Assembly (NCBI GenBank): GCA_035506155.1
Contig: DATJPX010000007.1
Location: 1 to 48,257, forward strand
Source of the DNA: UBA877 sp035506155
GTDB lineage: Bacteria; Chloroflexota; Anaerolineae; Anaerolineales; Villigracilaceae
Direction: 5' to 3'
DNA length: 48,257 nt
Both the position numbers and the translations under genes were made by a program. Every line of letters starts with the position of its first letter. The stretch's first letter is position 1. Under the pieces are notes generated by a model. That model was not told where the DNA came from. It did no database searches and was given only the letters and a program-made list of their open reading frames with translations. Shown here piece by piece: positions 1-7,523 of this stretch.

Positions 1-1056
1 GATCTGGTCCAGGACTTTGAAAATATCCGGGACGTCGGCTTCCTGGAGAAGCTCGTCCTTGTGATAGAGGATGTTGTCGCGCAGGTAGGTCAGGTTGCCC
101 CCGGCGGTGGCCTGCAGGGCGATCAGCAGGTAGCGCCCCGGAACGGCGCAGGGGACGGAAGCCAGGCTGGCGACGACATCCGTCTTCTTGAATGGGACGT
201 GGGCAGCCAGCCAGGAGGATGTGCCGATATAGAGATGCGGGACGAAATCTTCGACTGCGCCCGAGCCGACCGCTGCGGCGGTGGTATCGATCGCCCCGGC
301 CACCACTTTTACATCGGACGGGAGGCCGAGCGCTTCGGCCACGTCCGACTGGAGGGGGCCCAGCACGGCCGTGCACGGGACGATCTCGGGCAGCTTGTCG
401 CCGTCCACGCCGCAGTCTTTGACCAGTTTGTCTGAGTAGCGAATGGAATCCGGGTCACGGTTGTCGGTCACCCAGGAGGTCAGGATCGAGTCGAAGGTCG
501 AGACGAAACGCCCGGTCAGGCGCAGGTTCAGGTAATCCAGGACGGTCAGGAATTTGTAGGTACGGGCGTAAACTTCGGGATACTTTTCCCGCACCAGCAG
601 CATATGGGCGGCCGGGTCCTTGCCGGTCATCGACGGCATTCCGCCGGTTAAACGGACCCAGCGCAGGGTATTGCGCAACCCCGCGCCGGTGACGTTGATC
701 AGACCCTTGAATTGTTTTTTCAGGTACGGCGCGCCGCGCATGTCCATCCACAGGATACAGTTCATCAGGGCGTGCCCGTCCTTGTCGACCGGGACGGTGC
801 CTTCGCCTTGGGTCGAGCAGCAAACCGCCCGGATTTCCGCCGGTTTGACCAGTTTGCGACCGAGCAGCCGCTGGGAGGCCAGCAGGAAGGCCGTCCACCA
901 TTCACCCGGGGATTGTTCGGCCCCCCCATCGGCGGTCAGGTGCAGCTTGACCGGCTCGGATTCCCAGCCGAGCACCTTCCCGCTCACGGTGATGAGGGCC
1001 ACTTTCATGCCGGAGGTACCAAGGTCGAGAGCCAGGATCGTGGGTTCTTTGGGCAT
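1..1056 (-). CDS. FGGY-family carbohydrate kinase (3' end outside window)
   Basis: This ATP-dependent sugar or polyol kinase is cut by the window edge: 352 codons are visible, reading open to base 1. The N-terminal phosphate-1 motif ALDLGTSGMK lies at residues 9-18. The FGGY catalytic-Asp motif GAIDTTAAAVGSG is at about 254-266 with Asp257, where xylulose- and fuculose-type kinases place it. The ATG at 1056-1054 is preceded by GGAGAA at a good distance. It is the third gene of an operon after the aldolase and aminotransferase, 44 bases downstream of the aminotransferase stop. An FGGY kinase followed by a class II aldolase normally means ketose to ketose-1-phosphate to DHAP plus an aldehyde. 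The substrate cannot be read from sequence; family assignment is firm. Confidence 0.93.
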   Translation of the reverse strand, partial: MPKEPTILALDLGTSGMKVALITVSGKVLGWESEPVKLHLTADGGAEQSPGEWWTAFLLASQRLLGRKLVKPAEIRAVCCSTQGEGTVPVDKDGHALMNCILWMDMRGAPYLKKQFKGLINVTGAGLRNTLRWVRLTGGMPSMTGKDPAAHMLLVREKYPEVYARTYKFLTVLDYLNLRLTGRFVSTFDSILTSWVTDNRDPDSIRYSDKLVKDCGVDGDKLPEIVPCTAVLGPLQSDVAEALGLPSDVKVVAGAIDTTAAAVGSGAVEDFVPHLYIGTSSWLAAHVPFKKTDVVASLASVPCAVPGRYLLIALQATAGGNLTYLRDNILYHKDELLQEADVPDIFKVLDQI

Positions 1057-1100
1057 GCTATTCTCCATCAACGGGCCGATACACGGATCGGCCCCTGCGT

Positions 1101-2546
1101 TTATTGTACACTGGCCAGGACGGATTCGAACCTTTCCACCGCCTCGTCGATGACGGCGTCCGTATCGGCCATGGAGGTGTACATGCGGCTGCCGGCCAGG
1201 GTGATCAAACCGCTGGCCATATAGGCCGCACCCATTTCCTCCATCATTTGCTTGCGCGGCTTGAGCTCCCGGGCCAGCTTGAGCGGGTTATGCAGGTCGA
1301 GCAGCATCACCCCGGATGTCTCCAGGTGGACGATCGAGCCCTGGTTGAAGACGACGAAGGGCAGGCCGCGCTTGTCGATGATCGCCTGAAGCCCCTGGGT
1401 CAGGCGGTCGCCGGCTTTGCCGGCCAGGACCGGGGCGTTGGTGCGCTCCATTTCCAGCAAGGCGTAATAGCCTGCGACGCAGGAGAGCGGGTTGGCCGAG
1501 AGCGTCCCGCCGATGTAGGCGCGTTCGCCCGTCCCGCCGATGCCGGCCGCAAAGCGCATGATCACGTCCGCCCGTCCGCCCACCCCGCCGGCCATCGGGT
1601 AGCCGCCGGTGACGCACTTGCCGAAGACGGTCAGGTCGGGCTTGACGCCGAAGTAGCCCTGTGCGCCGCCCAGGCCGAGCCGGAAGCCGGTCACGACCTC
1701 GTCGAAGATGAGCAGGGCGCCGAACTGGTCGCATAATTCACGCACTTGGCGGTTGAAGTCGAACGGGACCGGGCGGGTGCCGCTCTCGGGTCCGACCGGT
1801 TCGACGATTACGGCGGCGGTCCCACCCAGCAGGCGGTTGGCGATCAGTTTTGCTTTCAGCGCTCCCAACGCGTTCGGGAAGAACTCCTGCGTGTTGGCGG
1901 TCGCCCCCCCGGGAATGCCCTTGGCTTCCAGCCTGCCGGTCCCAGGGACGTGCAGCCCGTAGACCATCGAATCGCTCCAGCCGTGGTAAGCCCCGCCGAC
2001 CTTGATGATCTTCTTTTTCTTTGTAAAGGCCCGGGCGGCCCGGATGGCGGCCATGACGCTCTCCGTCCCCGAGCCGAGCATGCGGAACATCTCGATGGAT
2101 GGCATGAAGCGATTAATCAATTGCGCCAGCTTCAGCTCGTACTCGTGGAACAGCCCGGTGACCGGTCCACAGGTCTGGAGCATCTCGATGACCCGGTCCC
2201 GGACCGGTGCATAATTCGAGCCGAGCACGGTCGGGCCGCCGGCCTGCAGGAAATCGATGTAGCGGTTCCCGTCCGCGTCCCACAGGAAGGCGCCCTCGGC
2301 CTTTTCGATGGCGATCGGGAAGGGATAGTTAAAGGCCAGGTTGTGTTGCACCCCGCCGGGGATGAGCTTGCAGGCTTCTTCGTTGAGCGCCTTGGACCGG
2401 GCGCACCTGGTATCGAAATAGTTCAGGTATTCCTGCATGCACTCGCGCCGTACCGGATGCATCGGCTGGTCGATCAGTTTTTTCAGCCGGGCATAGACCT
2501 CGACGGTATCGGGATAGCGGGAGATGGCGTACTGGGTTTCAGGCAT
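1101..2546 (-). CDS. Class III PLP aminotransferase, glutamate-1-semialdehyde aminomutase-like
   Basis: This is a 481-residue fold-type I PLP enzyme of aminotransferase class III, closest in motif pattern to HemL-type aminomutases. Visible are the PLP-phosphate loop LGSGTES (158-164), the aromatic stacking motif AYHGW (186-190), the Asp in LIFDEVVTGFR (Asp282) and the Schiff-base lysine in VFGKCVTGGYPMAGG (Lys310). It has about 50 N-terminal residues ahead of the usual start. Its ATG overlaps the aldolase stop (TAATG), so the two are translationally coupled. Lying between a sugar aldolase and an FGGY kinase, it is unlikely to serve tetrapyrrole synthesis and no other hem gene is present. I infer a catabolic transaminase or 1,2-aminomutase acting on an amino-sugar-like intermediate. 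The substrate is unknown. Confidence 0.9.
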   Translation of the reverse strand: MPETQYAISRYPDTVEVYARLKKLIDQPMHPVRRECMQEYLNYFDTRCARSKALNEEACKLIPGGVQHNLAFNYPFPIAIEKAEGAFLWDADGNRYIDFLQAGGPTVLGSNYAPVRDRVIEMLQTCGPVTGLFHEYELKLAQLINRFMPSIEMFRMLGSGTESVMAAIRAARAFTKKKKIIKVGGAYHGWSDSMVYGLHVPGTGRLEAKGIPGGATANTQEFFPNALGALKAKLIANRLLGGTAAVIVEPVGPESGTRPVPFDFNRQVRELCDQFGALLIFDEVVTGFRLGLGGAQGYFGVKPDLTVFGKCVTGGYPMAGGVGGRADVIMRFAAGIGGTGERAYIGGTLSANPLSCVAGYYALLEMERTNAPVLAGKAGDRLTQGLQAIIDKRGLPFVVFNQGSIVHLETSGVMLLDLHNPLKLARELKPRKQMMEEMGAAYMASGLITLAGSRMYTSMADTDAVIDEAVERFESVLASVQ

Positions 2547-3214
2547 TATTTTTCAGCCTCCACTTTTTTCTGGTCGCCGCGCAGCTTGGCAAAGGCGATT
2601 TCGCGCACCGCCAGCGGCAGACGGGCCACTTTCTTCTCGGTGCACAAGGCCAGCAGGTAGGCCAGGGAGCACTTTTCCAGGATCTCGACGTTGTGGGCGG
2701 CCCGCTCGACATCCGTGCCGAAGCACAGGGCGCCGTGGTTTTGCATGATATAAGCGTTATTGTGATCCCGGATGTGCCTGGCGATCGTGTTCTTCAGCAT
2801 CCCGGTCCCGGAAGGGGCGTAGGGAATGATGTCCACCGAGCGGCCCAGGAAGCGGGTCTGCTCGTCGAACAGGGCCGGGATGGGGGCATCGATGAGGGCC
2901 AGGGTGCTGGCATAGACCTGGTGGGTGTGAACGATGGCATTCACGTCGGGGCGGACCTGGTAAATGGCGCCGTGCATGGCCGATTCAACCGAGGGCTTGA
3001 GCTTTCCTTCGAGAACGTTCAGCTCGAAATCCAGGATGCAGATATCCTCGGGGACCATTTTTAGGTAATCGTAGTTGGATGGGGTGATGGCAAAAGCGGT
3101 CCGGCCCTGGACGCGAATGGACAGGTTTCCCCCGGTGGCCATGAGATAGCCCTTGTGAGTCAGTTTCTGGGCCGTTTCGACGATCTGTTCTTTGACGGTA
3201 TCAAAGGAACCCAT
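2546..3214 (-). CDS. Class II aldolase/adducin family (fuculose-1-P aldolase type)
   Basis: This 222-residue zinc-dependent aldolase is of the AraD/FucA type. Zinc ligands are visible as HTH (His96, His98) and NHG (His160). Glu77 in SVESAMHG is in the position of the acid/base of fuculose-phosphate aldolase. The phosphate-binding motifs TGGNLS (27-32) and TPS (44-46) are present. I chose the ATG at 3214-3212 because it follows AGGAGG at seven bases; a frame extension 20 codons upstream runs through the promoter and lacks a ribosome site. It is the first gene of the aldolase-aminotransferase-kinase operon, divergent from a TetR regulator. Expected reaction: retro-aldol cleavage of a ketose-1-phosphate to DHAP and an aldehyde. 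The exact sugar is unknown. Confidence 0.92.
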   Translation of the reverse strand: MGSFDTVKEQIVETAQKLTHKGYLMATGGNLSIRVQGRTAFAITPSNYDYLKMVPEDICILDFELNVLEGKLKPSVESAMHGAIYQVRPDVNAIVHTHQVYASTLALIDAPIPALFDEQTRFLGRSVDIIPYAPSGTGMLKNTIARHIRDHNNAYIMQNHGALCFGTDVERAAHNVEILEKCSLAYLLALCTEKKVARLPLAVREIAFAKLRGDQKKVEAEK

Positions 3215-3242
3215 CGTGCCTCCTTCAAATCTAGACAGTGTA

Positions 3243-3278
3243 AAGATTATAATTGGTAATCTTGACGCCGTCAAGATT
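3243..3278. promoter_or_regulatory. Three half-site operator between divergent aldolase operon and tetR
   Basis: A perfect inverted repeat with 10-base arms AATCTTGACG and CGTCAAGATT around one central C spans 3258-3278. A third AAGATT at 3243-3248 forms a second palindrome with the shared AATCTT at 3258-3263. The half-sites begin at 3243, 3258 and 3273, an exact 15-base period. The repeat covers the -35 hexamers of both divergent promoters, so a bound TetR dimer would block both. That TetR at 3297 is the binding protein is inferred from adjacency. Confidence 0.8.
3246..3274 (-). promoter_or_regulatory. Promoter of the aldolase-aminotransferase-kinase operon
   Basis: On the minus strand, TTGACG (3274-3269) is followed after exactly 17 bases by a perfect TATAAT (3251-3246). 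The predicted transcript starts near 3239, about 25 bases ahead of the aldolase ATG and just upstream of its AGGAGG. The -35 lies inside the palindromic operator. Confidence 0.8.
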
Positions 3279-3290
3279 TGCGTCTAATAT
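3262..3290 (+). promoter_or_regulatory. Promoter of the tetR gene
   Basis: TTGACG (3262-3267), 17 bases, then TAATAT (3285-3290). Seven bases after the -10 is the ATG at 3297 itself, with no Shine-Dalgarno sequence in between. The transcript is therefore predicted to be leaderless or nearly so. The -35 overlaps the operator arm. Confidence 0.7.
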
Positions 3291-3296
3291 TCAGGC

Positions 3297-3929
3297 ATGG
3301 CTGAGAAAAAGTACCACCACGGGGATTTGAAGAATGCCCTGATCGAGGCGGGCGCAGAGATCCTGTCGAAGGAGGGGGTCAACGGCCTGAGCCTGCGCAA
3401 AGTGGCCAGCAAGGCCGGGGTCAGCCACGCTGCCCCGTATGCCCACTTCCCCGACAAGCAGACCCTGATCGCGGCTATCTCGACCGAGGGCTATCGAAGG
3501 CTCTACGAACACATCGACGCAGCCGTCCAGAAACACCCGGACGATCCTCTCCGGGAGCTGTTCGAGGCGGCCTGGGCGTACATCAGTTTTGCCATGAGCG
3601 ATCCGGCCCACTTCAAAGTCACCTTCTCGGGAGTGGTCGAAAAGGAAAAAGACTACCCGGCCTTTGTCGAAATGTCCAAGAAGAGCTTCGGGCTGGTGGT
3701 GCGGATCGTCACGGACTGCCAGGCGGCCGGGATCCTGAAACCCGGCCCGGCCGAGGTGACCGCTGTCAGCGTGTGGAGCCTGGTCCACGGGATCGCCTCC
3801 CTGCTGATCGAGGACCAGATCTCGCACACTGTCCTGGACCGCATGTCGGTCCGCGAGCTCGTAATTTTCGGCCTCAACCAAACCACCCTGGTCGAGTTGA
3901 CCCCGGACCAATTCCCCCTGCCGGATTAA
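3297..3929 (+). CDS. TetR-family regulator with WHG ligand domain
   Basis: A 210-residue one-domain repressor. The helix-turn-helix spans about residues 30-52 (SLRKVASKAGVSHAAPYAHF), followed by the usual DKQTLI. The C-terminal half carries WSLVHGIASLL, the W-x3-HG signature of the TetR WHG ligand-binding domain. It is transcribed divergently from the aldolase operon across an 82-base gap holding a symmetric operator, so it probably represses itself and that operon until a metabolite is bound. No Shine-Dalgarno precedes the ATG, and the -10 box ends six bases upstream, which suggests leaderless translation. The inducer is unknown; a phosphorylated sugar from the neighbouring pathway is a reasonable guess. 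Confidence 0.92.
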   Translation: MAEKKYHHGDLKNALIEAGAEILSKEGVNGLSLRKVASKAGVSHAAPYAHFPDKQTLIAAISTEGYRRLYEHIDAAVQKHPDDPLRELFEAAWAYISFAMSDPAHFKVTFSGVVEKEKDYPAFVEMSKKSFGLVVRIVTDCQAAGILKPGPAEVTAVSVWSLVHGIASLLIEDQISHTVLDRMSVRELVIFGLNQTTLVELTPDQFPLPD

Positions 3930-3981
3930 AACGATCGATCCGGCAAATCGGGCCGGATCCAATTGGAAGGCGTAAAAAACG

Positions 3982-4009
3982 AGGGAGGTGGTTGATCCAC
4001 CTCCCTTTT
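3982..4009. terminator. Rho-independent terminator after tetR
   Basis: A 10-base-pair stem AGGGAGGTGG / CCACCTCCCT with a five-base loop is followed by TTTT on the plus strand. It also has a run of A upstream (AAAAAA), so it works as a T-tract for the convergent lipoprotein gene on the minus strand. It sits between convergent genes and probably terminates both. Confidence 0.85.
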
Positions 4010-4050
4010 ACTTGTGAAAATCTTCTGGAGCGTCGGCGGTTCCGCCCCAA

Positions 4051-4525
4051 TTAGGGCGTCGGGGTGGGCGTTTCCGTCGGCGTTTCCGTGAGGGTATCGG
4101 TGGCTGTATCGGTGGGAGTGGGGGTGGATGTGTCGGTTGGAGTTGGGGTGAACGTGAAAGTAAACGTAGGCGTTGCCGTTGCGGTTTCCGTCGGGGTGCC
4201 GGTGGGGGTAAAGGTGACCGTGGGTGTGGCCGTGAACGCTGATGTGGAAGTGAACGTGGAAGTGGCAGTCGGGGTGGCCGTCAGGGTGAAAGTAAAGGTG
4301 AAGGTCGGGGTGAGAGTCACCGTCGGCGTGCGGGTGTGTGTGGAAGTTACTGTGGCGCTGCGGGTCGGCGTGGACGTCCTGGTCAGCGTCCGGGAGGGAG
4401 TGGGAGTCCGGCTTTTGGTGGGTGTGAGTGAGATCGTCCACGTGGGCCCCCTGGTGCGTGTAAAGCTGGGGGTAAAAGTCAGACTCGGTGTAAAGGTCAG
4501 ACTGGGCGTGGCCGTAGGGATCAGG
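4051..4525 (-). repeat. Low-complexity Thr/Pro-coding repeat
   Basis: Roughly 475 bases of short imperfect repeats built on GTNGGNGTN (minus strand ACNCCNACN) encode the Thr/Pro tail of the lipoprotein. Periods of six and twelve bases recur. The opposite strand is an open frame rich in Val and Gly, which is a by-product of the repeat rather than a gene. Confidence 0.85.
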
Positions 4526-5100
4526 ATGAAATCGAACATCCAAGTGTTGCGGATGTGATCATATGCCAATGTGTACGGATTGGTCGTTGTGGTGACCTGT
4601 CCGCTGTTGTAGTTGATTTGCAGGATGGCATTGACGGCGCAGAGATCGCCATGGCACAAATAATAGACGCCAGTGACGGTTACCCTGGTCACGGAGTTCC
4701 AGAAGTTGATGTAGCCCTGTTCGCCGCCCTGGGACGGCCCATTAAACCGGTTCTTGTAGTTATCGGTCAGGAGCGACCAAGTAAGCGAGTAGGCCCTGGA
4801 ATTGAGGTTGTCGAAATAATAGCGGACGAATTGGTCCGGCGCCTGGGCCGGGAATGTAGGCGCCAGCGTCAAGGTCATGATGGTTGCCGTATCGCTGGGG
4901 GTCGTGGTCAGCAGTTCCGGCGTGAAGGTCTGCTCTCCGATCGTCGGGGAGGCGAGCAGGGAAACTGTCGTGCTTGTCTGGGTGGGGCTGCCGGATGGAA
5001 TGGGCTGGGTGGTTGGACTCGCGGGAACAGGCAGGCCACAGGCCGATAACGCCAGGAGCGCCACAAGGACGAGGAGCAGAGAATGGCTGGAACGATTCAT
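4051..5100 (-). CDS. Lipoprotein with NTF2-like domain and Thr/Pro-rich tail
   Basis: A 349-residue exported lipoprotein. It has a signal peptide with lipobox LSAC (Cys21), then a Thr/Ser/Pro linker. A compact domain of about 100 residues (roughly 85-190, YYFDNLNSRAYSLTWSLL...) resembles the NTF2-like module found at the C-terminus of cyanobacterial and chloroflexal membrane proteins. The last 150 or so residues are almost only Thr, Pro, Ser, Phe and Val in a T-x-T-P pattern with no folded domain. The start at 5100 follows GGGAGA; an in-frame extension of 40 codons lacks a signal-compatible N-terminus. The tail is probably a wall-spanning or glycosylated spacer. Function is unknown; no partner is evident. 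Its 3' end faces the tetR terminator. Confidence 0.85.
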   Translation of the reverse strand: MNRSSHSLLLVLVALLALSACGLPVPASPTTQPIPSGSPTQTSTTVSLLASPTIGEQTFTPELLTTTPSDTATIMTLTLAPTFPAQAPDQFVRYYFDNLNSRAYSLTWSLLTDNYKNRFNGPSQGGEQGYINFWNSVTRVTVTGVYYLCHGDLCAVNAILQINYNSGQVTTTTNPYTLAYDHIRNTWMFDFILIPTATPSLTFTPSLTFTPSFTRTRGPTWTISLTPTKSRTPTPSRTLTRTSTPTRSATVTSTHTRTPTVTLTPTFTFTFTLTATPTATSTFTSTSAFTATPTVTFTPTGTPTETATATPTFTFTFTPTPTDTSTPTPTDTATDTLTETPTETPTPTP

Positions 5101-5231
5101 GGTGGTCTCCCATTGCGACGAATCAAAAATGGATTGGCGAGAATCCAACCAGGAAAAGACGATCCCGATTACCGATAAGTTCCCGGAGACATGCCCACCC
5201 TGGAAACCGATAATTACCACACACTCTATAC

Positions 5232-6425
5232 TTATTGTACTGGTTTTCTGTCCGGAGAGGCATTAGAGTCTGTTATCAAACCTGGCCCGGCCTCCTCCTT
5301 CGAAACCAGCCTGCGTTCGACGAGCAGGAAGACGATCAGGCCGATCAGGACGATTGTCCCGACGAAGGCGTACATACCACCCGGTGAAAAATGGTCCAGC
5401 AGGAGGCCGCCCAGGAGGCCACCGGCGGCAGAGCCAAAGCCCATCAGCGTGCCGTTGAACATGCCCTGGGTGGTGGCTTTCATCCCAGGAGGGGCGATCT
5501 GGTCGGCGTAGTAGACGCCGGCGGTGAAGATAGCTGCGAAGGTCAGGCCGTGACAGAGTTGGATGAGCAGGACGACCCACGGCGCCGTCGTCAACGAATA
5601 GGCCAGCAGGCGCAGCCCGATGGTCGTCATGGCGACGATCAGCATGCCGCGGGCTCCAAAGCGCCGCAGCATCCGGTCACTGAAGAACATCGCCGGGATC
5701 TCGGAAATGGTCGAAGCAGTCAATGCAAAGCCCATCATGGTCTTACTCGCCCCCAGGCTTGCCATATATACGAACAGGTAATTGTTGATCGTTGCCATGC
5801 CGATGCCGGCGATGAAGACCATGACCAGGAAGAGCACCCAGGGCTGGTTGGCAAGCAGGACCCGCAATCCGCCCCGGAATGAGCCGCTCGAGTGACTCTG
5901 GCGGAAGGGGATCTGGGTGATGACAAGGAGGCTGCCCAACAACAGGATGGCGTAACCCCAAAAAGCCCATTTGAGGCCCAGCCGGCCGATCAGATTCCCG
6001 GCAAAGGGCGCCACCGCGCCATAGCCGAGCGTCCCCCAAAGGCGGATGCGCCCGTAGCGCTCCTTGCGATCGCCAAGCATCGTCAGCACGGCGCTGTCGA
6101 CCAGGGAGCCGGTCGGGGAGCCGAGAAAGGAATACAGGCAGATCATCAGGAGCAGTCCTCCAAAAGAGGAAACGCTCGGGAAGATGAAGGCGACGATCAC
6201 CACCCCGACGATCGAAAGCATCGCCACCAGCTTGTGACGGTGGGAGGCGTCCGCCGCGCCGGTCCAGAGCGGGGCGCCGAAAAAGGAAACGATCGGCGAG
6301 ATCGCCGCCAGCAGGCCAATCTGGCCGCCGGTCAGGCCCTGGCTCTGGTAGAAAAGAGCCAGGAAGGGGAACAGGATGGAAATCGCACCATAGTACAGAA
6401 AATAATAAGTTGAGGGGAATACCAT
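5232..6425 (-). CDS. MFS transporter (HcaT/NupG-like MFS_1-like group)
   Basis: A 397-residue polytopic protein with about twelve hydrophobic segments in two six-helix halves. The loop between helices 2 and 3 carries a degenerate major-facilitator motif (GAADASHRHK). The N-terminus FPSTYYFLYYGAISILFPFL resembles the MFS_1_like group that includes 3-phenylpropionate and nucleoside carriers. The start at 6425 lies 29 bases from the divergent methyltransferase promoter. Substrate is not predictable; a sugar or small acid is possible given the catabolic genes near by. The lipoprotein follows on the same strand after about 130 bases. Confidence 0.88.
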   Translation of the reverse strand: MVFPSTYYFLYYGAISILFPFLALFYQSQGLTGGQIGLLAAISPIVSFFGAPLWTGAADASHRHKLVAMLSIVGVVIVAFIFPSVSSFGGLLLMICLYSFLGSPTGSLVDSAVLTMLGDRKERYGRIRLWGTLGYGAVAPFAGNLIGRLGLKWAFWGYAILLLGSLLVITQIPFRQSHSSGSFRGGLRVLLANQPWVLFLVMVFIAGIGMATINNYLFVYMASLGASKTMMGFALTASTISEIPAMFFSDRMLRRFGARGMLIVAMTTIGLRLLAYSLTTAPWVVLLIQLCHGLTFAAIFTAGVYYADQIAPPGMKATTQGMFNGTLMGFGSAAGGLLGGLLLDHFSPGGMYAFVGTIVLIGLIVFLLVERRLVSKEEAGPGLITDSNASPDRKPVQ

Positions 6426-6453
6426 TTTTTCCGCACTCCAGCGGTTTCCCCAT

Positions 6454-6459
6454 TATAAT
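6454..6459 (+). promoter_or_regulatory. -10 box for homocysteine methyltransferase gene
   Basis: A perfect TATAAT lies 30 bases before the ATG at 6489, giving a leader of about 23 bases with GGAG in it. No convincing -35 is seen at 16-18 bases upstream, so the promoter call rests on the -10 and its position. Confidence 0.5.
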
Positions 6460-6488
6460 TGACGGACCTCACTCCACGGAGAACTGGC

Positions 6489-7370
6489 ATGAACAAGTTT
6501 CTCGAACGTCTCCAATCCGGCGGGACTTTGATCGCAGACGGCTCGACCGGGGCCAGCCTGCAGAAAATGGGACTCAAACCGGGCACACCACCCGAGGACC
6601 TGGTCTTCGACGCGCCCGAGATGGTCCTCGAGCTCGAAGGTGCCTTCGTGGCGGCCGGCTCGGACATCATCCTGACCGACACCTTCGGCGGGACCCGCGT
6701 TCGCATGAAGGAGTCGAAATACGTGGAGCGGACACCCGAGGTCAACAAGCGCGCCGCTGAGCTGGCCCGCCAGGCCGCTTCGGCCCGTCCGGGGGTGCTC
6801 GTGGCCGGTTCGATCGGCCCGACCGGGCTGCTGCTCAAACCCTACGGTCCCCTGATGGTCGAGGACGCCACTGCCACGTTCGCCGAGCAGGCCAAGGCGC
6901 TGGCCGAGGGCGGCGTGGACCTGCTGGTCATCGAGACCATGTTCGCCTTCGAGGAGGCGGATGCGGCCTTCCGGGGCGCCCGCTCGGTTACCGACCTGCC
7001 GATCGTGGTTTCCTTCAGCTACGACCGGGGCGTGCGCAGCATGATGGGCGTCAAGCCGGCAGATATGTTCAAGCATTACAAGGAAATGGGCGCGGTCATG
7101 ATCGGCGCCAACTGCGGCACCACGCTGGAGAACATGGAGAAGATCCAGGGGGAGTATGCCGCCATCGCGGACGGCTTCCCGCTCTGGGCCAAGCCGAACG
7201 CCGGTCAGCCGCACCTGGTGGATGGCGTCACCGTCTTCGACATCACCCCGGAGCAGATGGCCGAGTATGCCGTCAAATATGTCGCCCTGGGGGCGAAGGT
7301 GGTGGGCGGCTGCTGCGGCAACCTGCCCGAGCATATCGCCGCAATTGCGCAGGCGGTCAAGACGGCCTGA
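6489..7370 (+). CDS. Homocysteine S-methyltransferase-domain protein
   Basis: A 293-residue TIM-barrel methyltransferase of the betaine/cobalamin-dependent homocysteine methyltransferase family. The N-terminal DGSTGASLQ fits the family start. The zinc ligands are visible as GANCGT in the seventh strand and GGCCGN near the C-terminus (Cys275, Cys276). It has no folate, cobalamin or activation domain, so it is the stand-alone form, which takes methyl from a small donor or a partner corrinoid protein. The ATG at 6489 follows GGAG at eight bases; an in-frame TTG ten codons earlier overlaps the -10 box and is rejected. It is a single gene with its own promoter and terminator. The methyl donor is unknown. 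Confidence 0.9.
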   Translation: MNKFLERLQSGGTLIADGSTGASLQKMGLKPGTPPEDLVFDAPEMVLELEGAFVAAGSDIILTDTFGGTRVRMKESKYVERTPEVNKRAAELARQAASARPGVLVAGSIGPTGLLLKPYGPLMVEDATATFAEQAKALAEGGVDLLVIETMFAFEEADAAFRGARSVTDLPIVVSFSYDRGVRSMMGVKPADMFKHYKEMGAVMIGANCGTTLENMEKIQGEYAAIADGFPLWAKPNAGQPHLVDGVTVFDITPEQMAEYAVKYVALGAKVVGGCCGNLPEHIAAIAQAVKTA

Positions 7371-7395
7371 GGGGTGATTTGGAAGAAGCTTTTCG

Positions 7396-7423
7396 ACAGC
7401 TCCCACACTGGGAGCTGTTTTAA
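7396..7423 (+). terminator. Rho-independent terminator of the methyltransferase gene
   Basis: A 10-base-pair stem ACAGCTCCCA / TGGGAGCTGT with a three-base loop, followed by TTTTAATTT, lies 25 bases after the stop. Confidence 0.85.
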
Positions 7424-7441
7424 TTTGGAAAGACTTGCTAA

Positions 7442-7510
7442 AAGCGACCGCTGTTCGCTATTGACGTTTCCCGACGATGGGGGTATATTCAAAGCGACCA
7501 ATGGTCGCTT
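7442..7510 (+). promoter_or_regulatory. Autoregulated tetR promoter flanked by two operators
   Basis: TTGACG (7461-7466), 17 bases, then TATATT (7484-7489). The perfect palindrome AAGCGACC-AAT-GGTCGCTT (7492-7510) covers the predicted start site near 7496. A second, imperfect copy (AGCGACC-GCT-GTTCGCT, 7443-7459) lies directly upstream of the -35. Two same-family operators bracketing the promoter point to repression by the downstream TetR protein. Confidence 0.82.
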
Positions 7511-7523
7511 CTGAGGAGCAAAT

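Noticed and set aside
1101..2546. hemL (glutamate-1-semialdehyde aminomutase) for tetrapyrrole synthesis
   Set aside because: Motifs fit the wider family, but the enzyme is longer at the N-terminus and is translationally coupled to a sugar aldolase with a kinase downstream; no other hem gene is near.
4051..4525. Possible CRISPR or minisatellite array
   Set aside because: The repeats are short, contiguous and in frame with a Thr/Pro-rich lipoprotein tail; there are no unique spacers.
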